Position numbers and translations under genes: made by a program. From Psychrobacter glacincola (GTDB lineage Bacteria > Pseudomonadota > Gammaproteobacteria > Pseudomonadales > Moraxellaceae), in contig LIQB01000007.1 of the NCBI GenBank assembly GCA_001411745.2, positions 1 through 64,000 on the forward strand: a stretch of DNA of 64,000 nt. Reading direction: 5' to 3'. Shown piece by piece: positions 59,809-64,000 of this stretch; the first letter of the stretch is position 1, and each line of letters opens with the position of its first letter. The notes beneath the pieces are model-generated. The model made no database searches, was not told the origin of the DNA, and saw only the letters and a list, made by a program, of their open reading frames with translations.

Positions 59809-60186
59809 GTGAAGGTGACGTTTGGTAGAAAGATCAAGAGCCATATGCTCAAATATTCTGAGCAAGATAGACAAAAAATACTAAACTTTGCTATTCATGT
59901 ACAAGAACATGGTCTTGAAATATTGCCAGGAAAGAATAAGCGTTCTGATGGGTTTTCTAATGACGATCCTCTCTTTTCTAGTAAGATGGCACTGGTAAAA
60001 AAGTATAACCTTTGGCACTATCATATAGGCATACCTTCTTATACAAACTCTTTCTACGGTGATTATAAAACCTCAGAATATATACTGCACTATATTAGAG
60101 GCGAGGATTACATTGAAATTGTTGATTTGGGTAGACATCCACCATTTAGTTTGCCTTCACATGACTGCTTAGAAGAACCGCCATAA
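59809..60186 (+). CDS. Putative toxin of the Panacea pair (RelE/ParE-like)
   Basis: A 125-residue protein with a GTG start, 3 bases after the antitoxin. The N-terminal helices (KIKSHMLKYSEQDRQKILNFAIHVQEHG) are followed by strands VKKYNLWHYHIGIPSY and SEYILHYIRGEDYIEIVDLGRHPPF, an order that resembles RelE/ParE/HigB-type toxins. This is inferred from layout, not from a confirmed match. Its stop codon lies inside its terminator hairpin. Confidence 0.7.
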   Translation: MKVTFGRKIKSHMLKYSEQDRQKILNFAIHVQEHGLEILPGKNKRSDGFSNDDPLFSSKMALVKKYNLWHYHIGIPSYTNSFYGDYKTSEYILHYIRGEDYIEIVDLGRHPPFSLPSHDCLEEPP

Positions 60187-60199
60187 CTGGCGGTTTTTT
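60177..60199 (+). terminator. Terminator overlapping the toxin stop codon
   Basis: Arms ACCGCC and GGCGGT enclose ATAACT, which contains the TAA stop, followed by T6. Confidence 0.82.
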
Positions 60200-60222
60200 A
60201 TTGCCTATCAATCAACCAAAGC

Positions 60223-60399
60223 CTAACCAGTACAGACTTTCTTAGACTGACTGATCTTGCCATTCTTACAAACAAACTTACCATCTTTGCAATGCGATAC
60301 ACCGCCCATACTTTTAGAACACGGATAGTTCTGAGCATTCGCCTGAATTACTGGCGACATCATAAACATAGAAATAAGAAGTGCTGACCACATTTTCAT
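60223..60399 (-). CDS. Small secreted Cys-containing protein (58 aa)
   Basis: A 58-residue protein starting MKMWSALLISMFMMSPVIQA, a clear signal peptide, followed by a mature peptide of about 36 residues with four cysteines: YPCSKSMGGVSHCKDGKFVCKNGKISQSKKVC. The pattern YPC-S-K-GGVSHC..KFVC-NG-IS-SKK-C recalls small hypothetical proteins of Acinetobacter and its phages. No function is known to me. Convergent with the toxin gene; GGTAG lies before the ATG as a weak ribosome binding site. It is too short for a 60-residue cutoff. Confidence 0.78.
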   Translation of the reverse strand: MKMWSALLISMFMMSPVIQANAQNYPCSKSMGGVSHCKDGKFVCKNGKISQSKKVCTG

Positions 60400-60705
60400 A
60401 GGCTGCTACCTTAATAATCGAATAAAGGAAACTCGACCATAGCACTGCAAATCACCTCTATCAACAATAATTTAACTTATGTTTAGTCGGTTCTTCTGTT
60501 CTAACTAATTTGCTGGCAAGAATACCGCTCGACATGATGTCGAACCCTACTATCCAAAATTGGACAGTGCTATCAACTCGCCAGCACTGCTCAATTTTGA
60601 GCACACCCTATCAGCTCCCAACATCCTCAATCTGAAGAAGTGTAAAATCATTCACACTTATGGTGAATGCTATCGATTAGCAATCCCTGCCCAACTTTGG
60701 ACAGG

Positions 60706-60734
60706 GGTCTCCTTAATTTGAGGAGACCTTTTTT
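60706..60734 (+). terminator. Terminator-like hairpin in the repeat region, copy 1
   Basis: Arms GGTCTCCT and AGGAGACC with an AT loop, then T6. The same 23 bases recur at 62500-62522 without the T run, and a decayed version is at 61367-61388. Each follows directly on a CAAnnTTG-type palindrome through the bases CAGGGG. Confidence 0.7.
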
Positions 60735-60910
60735 ATGACCAATCGATAATGCAATGTTGACCGTTCATCATCATCATCATGAACGTTATAAAATAGATAC
60801 TCACGAATAACAGCGGTCGTTAGTGTGCTGGCAAGTATAGATAATGAGTGGTTGGCTGCCGCTTTAGGTATTCACTGTTGGGTTGTAAAATCGATAAGAC
60901 GTGCCTTCTG
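60729..60910. repeat. Long degenerate direct repeat R1, copy 1
   Basis: Matches 62818-62997 over about 180 bases with small gaps. Shared blocks are CCAATCGATA, CGTTCATCATCATnATGAACG, TATAAAATA, CGTTAGTGTG(C/T)TGGCAAG, TAATGAGTG, TTTAGGTATTCA, GGGTTGTAAA and CGTGC(C/T)TTCTG. Confidence 0.8.
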
Positions 60911-61282
60911 ACTTAATGGCGATGCATCTTCAGGATTTTAAATCTAAGCAAAATTGACAGCCCAACTTTGGGCAATGGCAATAACCCATCGTAATTATCC
61001 AACCCCCAGTGGGGAATAGACTTAATCAAGATGTGAGCAAATCTGCACACATCTATTTACCTATGCGTCACGCTACCCCCATTGGAAGAAACGTCTTCTG
61101 AATCATAACTGTTCTAAGTAACTGATTCTTCCTAACTTCCGCCATTGACGGGAGTTTGATTACAACCGCCAGTGACGGTTAGAGCGACTCATTCAGAACT
61201 TCAAATTCTGGATTGTTAAGGGTATGCTGATTTTTAGCACACCCTGTAGTCCCCAGTCCCCAATGCTGATTGGACCTATTCA

Positions 61283-61390
61283 TTTGATATTTAAAATGCG
61301 GAATAGAACGCTGGCAAGTTGATATTGGATAAGAGGCTTTTACTTGCCATGCTCAAAAGTGAGCAGGGGTCTCTTCGATTTTAGAGATTT
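61283..61390. repeat. Degenerate direct repeat R2, copy 1
   Basis: Aligns with 62402-62523: ATTTnAAATGCGnAAT, GCTGGCAnGT, a Cys/Thr-free AT stretch, then a palindrome, CAGGGGTCTC and a second hairpin. The end of a further copy is at 60685-60728. Confidence 0.7.
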
Positions 61391-61636
61391 ATAAGTCATT
61401 GATTCCATTGCTAACGCAAAATTGCATTGGCTATGCAAGGTTATGTTTGAATAAACGCATTCTGTTCTAATATGTCAACAAAACCTTCCAACTCTTTGGA
61501 TTAGCTATCAGTATAAGACCTCCTCAAAACTTAGGAAGGCATCATCTGCAGCTATGATAGATAACCCACGTTAGGGTTAATACAAAAGCCTTCATTGGTT
61601 TAGTGGCTGTGGAGATTTGAGCCATTGGCGTTAATT

Positions 61637-61712
61637 CAGCGATACAGCGGGCTGTAGTCGCTATAGGTATTCGTACCTAGTCCGTAAACCCCGTAGTCCG
61701 TGCCTTCTTGGG
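61637..61712. repeat. Partial R1 copy with a UUCG-type hairpin
   Basis: Contains hairpin AGCGA.ACAG/CTGT..TCGCT (61637-61662) and TAGGTA-TTCG-TACCTA (61664-61679), whose TTCG loop would be a very stable tetraloop in RNA. It is followed by GTAAACCCCGTAGTCCGTGCCTTCT in part identical to the R1 tail at 62970-62994. Confidence 0.75.
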
Positions 61713-61754
61713 AGTACTATTTTTCAGCACACACTTATATCTTAACTTCCACCA

Positions 61755-61955
61755 ATGACGGAAGTTAAGTTAAATCAAGCACTTAGACCAAATAGCAAAA
61801 CCATGGTCTACGTTTTCTCAGGTGAGCAGGGTAAACGAGACAGCTTTGTTGTCGTTGCTCAGTTGTCACCAGAATTTACAGGCGCGTTGGTTGATCGCTG
61901 GCAGGAGCTAGAACAGCAAGTATCGGCCAGTAGTCCGGTCACGCCAGCGAAGTAA
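61755..61955 (+). pseudogene. Phage Rha/antirepressor-like remnant
   Basis: A 66-codon frame whose stretch SFVVVAQLSPEFTGALVDRWQELEQQ resembles the N-terminal domain end of phage Rha/antirepressor proteins (a ...DRWQELE motif). The rest of such a protein is missing, and no ribosome binding site precedes the ATG, which lies in the loop of the 61741-61769 hairpin. Most likely a fragment; a short functional protein is possible. Confidence 0.5.
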
Positions 61956-62096
61956 TTTACGTTTTCCATATCAATGACTTGGTATTAGATTTTCAATCTG
62001 AGGCTTACTCAATGATTAAAGCTTAAGGACGTCCCCAAAGTTGGGGACATCTATTCATTTATGATGGTACGTTTTAGCTATTGGTATAAATAGTAA

Positions 62097-62303
62097 TCAT
62101 CGCTTTGGCAACTTGTATTCTATTTCTGGATTCGCATCAATGCCGATAATAGTATCGATTTTAACCCTCAGCCACTTATTTGGTTTGCCTGGTAAGTCTG
62201 GTTCCGGAAGGAAGCCAGATTCGCGTTTACGATATATGGTCATATCAGACTTCCATCCAAACATTTCTTTTATATCTGCCGTCGTGTAGTAAATGCTTGT
62301 CAT
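62097..62303 (-). CDS. AlpA-like small HTH regulator
   Basis: A 68-residue protein with a MerR/excisionase-type helix-turn-helix: YYTTADIKEMFGWKSDMTIYRKRESGFLPEPDLPGKPNKWL. This layout is seen in AlpA-type regulators and excisionases carried by prophages, satellites and integrative elements. AGGAG lies 8 bases before the ATG. It stands alone in the hairpin-rich region, between palindromes at 62031 and 62483, and may bind them; this is a guess. Confidence 0.75.
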   Translation of the reverse strand: MTSIYYTTADIKEMFGWKSDMTIYRKRESGFLPEPDLPGKPNKWLRVKIDTIIGIDANPEIEYKLPKR

Positions 62304-62401
62304 AAAAACAACTCCTATATCACCTTAACTACAATCTATTGTTGATCACGTACATTTAATATATGGATGACTGGTACTAATTGAGGGTATCAGAATCTTG
62401 G

Positions 62402-62523
62402 TGGTATTTGAAATGCGAAATTGGGTGCTGGCAGGTCAACATTAAATAGAAAGCTCTGTAAGTTTTTGACTTCAATAGGCATGCCCAAAGTTGGGCAGGG
62501 GTCTCCTTAATTTGAGGAGACCT
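62402..62523. repeat. Degenerate direct repeat R2, copy 2
   Basis: Homologous to 61283-61390. It ends with palindrome GCCCAAAGTTGGGC, CAGGGG and the GGTCTCC/GGAGACC hairpin, whose 23 bases are identical to those at 60706-60728. Confidence 0.75.
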
Positions 62524-62817
62524 AGCATCCAAGTTAGTAAAAAAAGTCTCAGGCTTAAGCATATCTATTAAGAGCTATTAGACCCAATAAGGAATCCCCA
62601 AACTTGGGGAATGGTAAATTTCGCCAAGCCATGGCGATAATCAATGTGTTTGCAGGATTGAGAAAACCTTATCAATATTCACTGTATCGATGAAATCGCT
62701 TACTATAGGCGCAAGATGGGTAATCCAAATTTGGATTATTAGCAATATCAGCCACTTAGAAATAAATCGTGTATAAATGCACACTATTGGGTGTCCTCAA
62801 TTTTGAGGATATCTTCT

Positions 62818-62997
62818 TTTTACGGCCAATCGATAGTGCAGTGCTAAGCGTTCATCATCATGATGAACGCTATAAAATACACAGTCACAAATCACAGCGA
62901 TCGTTAGTGTGTTGGCAAGCATAGGTAATGAGTGATTAAGTTGTCTCTTTAGGTATTCAACTCAGGGTTGTAAACCCCGTAGTCCGTGCTTTCTGGT
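62818..62997. repeat. Long degenerate direct repeat R1, copy 2
   Basis: Second copy of 60729-60910. Here the internal inverted repeat is perfect (11-bp arms AGCGTTCATCA at 62847), and the tail reads GGGTTGTAAACCCCGTAGTCCG. Confidence 0.8.
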
Positions 62998-63285
62998 GCA
63001 ATACTTATCACTAGCCATGAAGGCGAGCCTCTCAAACTAAAACAGTTAAAACGTCGCTTAGCTTTGTAGTGGTTTCGTCCACACAGGCGATAAGGTAAGT
63101 AATACAGTTTTGTATAATGCGTAATAGTAAGCACCGATCAATAGTGAGAAAATAGGTAAATCATTTTTGAATTATCATTAGTATCAGGCGCTTAGAAGTT
63201 AGGGTGTACCAAATGGTACGCCCAAGTGCTGTTTATAATAATATTAGATAAATTGATTTTGAGGAGTGTAAAGCTTTTAACGCTT

Positions 63286-63319
63286 CTAATAGGGTGTTAA
63301 CTTCTTTACACCCTATTAG
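63286..63319. repeat. Hairpin with 12-bp perfect stem
   Basis: CTAATAGGGTGT pairs with ACACCCTATTAG around a ten-base loop. Outer bases GCTT/AGAAG can extend it imperfectly. No T run follows, so it is not a standard terminator. Confidence 0.8.
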
Positions 63320-63513
63320 GCTTAGAAGTGAGTCTATCTATTTAATATTATTTGAGTCTGTGGCATATATTTGTGGAATGTTGATACCCGATACTCTTAT
63401 GATAGAAGTTTCAAGTTTAGTTATTATCCACAATTGAAGTATGTTTGTTCGCGTTATTAGAGCGAGATAAAACAGATATAAGCAAAGATAGTTAATCATT
63501 AACAAGGAGAGCG

Positions 63514-63792
63514 ATGATGGCTAAGAAGCTATGGAAGAACGTCACTGCAGACGAAAAAATGAAGATGAAGCAGTTTGTTATTAACAACCCACCGGACACG
63601 CCATTGACGCCTGAGTATGCTGCGAGCTACTTAGGTGTGTCAACAGCCACCCTGCAAAGTATGCGATGCCAAGACACCAATGGCATACGTTTCTTTAAGC
63701 CTAGCCATAGATGTATTGTTTACTATAAAAGTGATTTAGACGAATATCTAACAAGCCGGCCAGCATATCGTTGCACTTCGGAATATAAATAG
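63514..63792 (+). CDS. Small HTH DNA-binding protein
   Basis: A 92-residue protein with a helix-turn-helix of the excisionase/HTH_17 type at about 30-85: LTPEYAASYLGVSTATLQSMRCQDTNGIRFFKPSHRCIVYYKSDLDEYLTSR. This arrangement, a helix-turn-helix followed by a short beta wing and a closing helix, is usual for recombination directionality factors or regulators of mobile elements. AAGGAGAG lies just before the ATG pair. It is followed after 113 bases by another small HTH-like gene. Confidence 0.75.
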   Translation: MMAKKLWKNVTADEKMKMKQFVINNPPDTPLTPEYAASYLGVSTATLQSMRCQDTNGIRFFKPSHRCIVYYKSDLDEYLTSRPAYRCTSEYK

Positions 63793-63905
63793 CCATCTGT
63801 TAGTAAATAATCGTTGGCTGGCAAGCAAGCTTAGTGGTGCAATCCAACCATCAGTATTATTTGATTAGGCAAGGATGATTATCTCTATATTAATGAGAGG
63901 AAGAA

Positions 63906-64000
63906 ATGATTAAGTGGTTAAACTTAAGAGAAGTGACGGCCGAATGTGGCTTTAAAGACACACGCACATTTAAAGCTCATTATATGAATAAGTACCCACC
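63906..64000 (+). CDS. HTH-like protein, cut by the window edge
   Basis: From ATG 63906 (AGAGGAAGAA upstream) the first 31 residues read MIKWLNLREVTAECGFKD and onward to the window end. The start resembles an HTH region like that of the preceding gene. The rest is outside the window, so the function cannot be judged. Confidence 0.6.
   Translation, partial: MIKWLNLREVTAECGFKDTRTFKAHYMNKYP

Larger units (their letters stand above)
60400..61754. other. Gene-free hairpin-rich region, left half
   Basis: 1355 bases with no supported gene but with dense short inverted repeats, several only 10-35 bases apart (for example 60530-60542, 60553-60564, 60566-60588, 60588-60603, 60649-60669, 60685-60706, 60706-60728). 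Parts recur in the right half of the region (62304-63513). Individual repeat families are listed separately. Confidence 0.75.
61134..61769. repeat. Three hairpins sharing a CCAnTGA loop
   Basis: 61134-61156 (AACTTCCG/CGGGAGTT), 61164-61180 (AACCG/CGGTT) and 61741-61769 (CTTAACTTCC/GGAAGTTAAG) have different paired stems but the same loop core, CCATTGA, CCAGTGA and CCAATGA. A conserved loop on a variable stem is typical of a structured RNA or a protein recognition hairpin. Confidence 0.75.
60553..62809. repeat. Family of palindromes with core CAAnnTTG and variable arms
   Basis: At least nine sites share the centre CAA-nn-TTG while the outer bases differ but still pair: TCCAAAATTGGA (60553), TGCTCAATTTTGAGCA (60588), CCCTGnCCAACTTTGG (60685), GCCCAACTTTGGGC (60960), GTCCCCAAAGTTGGGGAC (62031), GCCCAAAGTTGGGC (62483), TCCCCAAACTTGGGGA (62595), TAATCCAAATTTGGATTA (62721) and TCCTCAATTTTGAGGA (62794). 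Looser members are at 61350-61365 (TGCTCA/TGAGCA) and 61487-61500 (TCCAA/TTGGA). Such paired changes indicate selection for self-complementarity rather than for sequence. Confidence 0.85.
62304..63513. other. Gene-free hairpin-rich region, right half
   Basis: 1210 bases with no supported gene. Besides the repeats listed separately it holds TCGCCA/TGGCGA at 62621-62637, AGCGTTCATCA/TGATGAACGCT at 62847-62871, GGGTT/AACCC at 62965-62977, GGGTGTACCA/TGGTACGCCC at 63202-63223 and a 12-bp-stem hairpin at 63286-63319. The last ~190 bases before the next gene are plain AT-rich sequence. Confidence 0.7.

Noticed and set aside
62377-62562. 61-codon minus-strand frame over an R2 repeat
   Set aside because: Covers palindromes and the GGTCTCC hairpin; the frame is not kept in the other copy of the repeat.
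60530-62809. CRISPR array or integron attC sites
   Set aside because: The palindromes differ in sequence, are not evenly spaced and lack constant-length spacers; no cas or integron integrase gene is near, and the attC core sequences are absent.
62949-63134. 61-codon minus-strand frame in the repeat tract
   Set aside because: It runs across the R1 repeat tail and unrelated sequence, has no ribosome binding site and no recognisable motif.

Overview
The window looks like a chromosomal segment of a Psychrobacter-type bacterium (Moraxellaceae, Gammaproteobacteria). This is judged from the moderate G+C, the map-glnD-dapC order, the lipase plus foldase pair, and protein sequences typical of that family. 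No database search was possible. No rRNA, tRNA, insertion sequence, transposase or CRISPR array was recognised.

Left, 1-22.8 kb, is mostly conserved housekeeping sequence. It holds the 3' end of tuf, rimI, a MerR regulator, aat-trxB, ftsK, an amidase, a ygiD-like dioxygenase, rlmH, a YetF-like membrane protein, dacB (PBP4), an exonuclease, a CBS/DUF294 nucleotidyltransferase, dapC, glnD and map.

Middle, 23-37.7 kb, holds a secreted lipase with its foldase, two lipoproteins (META and TolB-like), and a three-gene membrane-stress locus: YqiJ-like OB-fold protein, YqiK-like flotillin, and a ~2050-residue AAA+ protein. Two tandem DUF2256 zinc-ribbon genes missing from the 60-residue-plus ORF set follow.

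From 37.77 to 39.75 kb is a small AT-rich accessory cassette on the minus strand. It encodes a Dcd/dUTPase-fold protein, a membrane protein with a degenerate PLD-like domain, and a short RibA-like protein. By eye, key catalytic residues are replaced in all three, while the RibA zinc cysteines are kept. The cassette ends beside a displaced, ~82% identical copy of the metH 3' end, next to a BASS-type symporter and intact metH.

From 45.2 to 56.2 kb are three tandem fasciclin lipoproteins, an AGCS amino-acid symporter, a LemA/TPM/TPM group, an adenine-deaminase-like enzyme, a sirtuin and a small membrane protein.

From ~56.2 kb to the right edge is a genomic island. It has a thermonuclease lipoprotein, another lipoprotein, an unrecognised 300-residue protein, a Panacea toxin-antitoxin pair, a 58-residue secreted Cys-rich protein, AlpA-like and other small HTH genes, and a phage Rha/antirepressor remnant. 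Between these lie about 2.9 kb of almost gene-free DNA (60.48-63.33 kb). It is packed with short perfect palindromes whose arms differ between copies but stay self-complementary, with long degenerate direct repeats and hairpins that share a loop. This is the strongest candidate here for an undescribed element, followed by the Dcd-PLD-RibA cassette.
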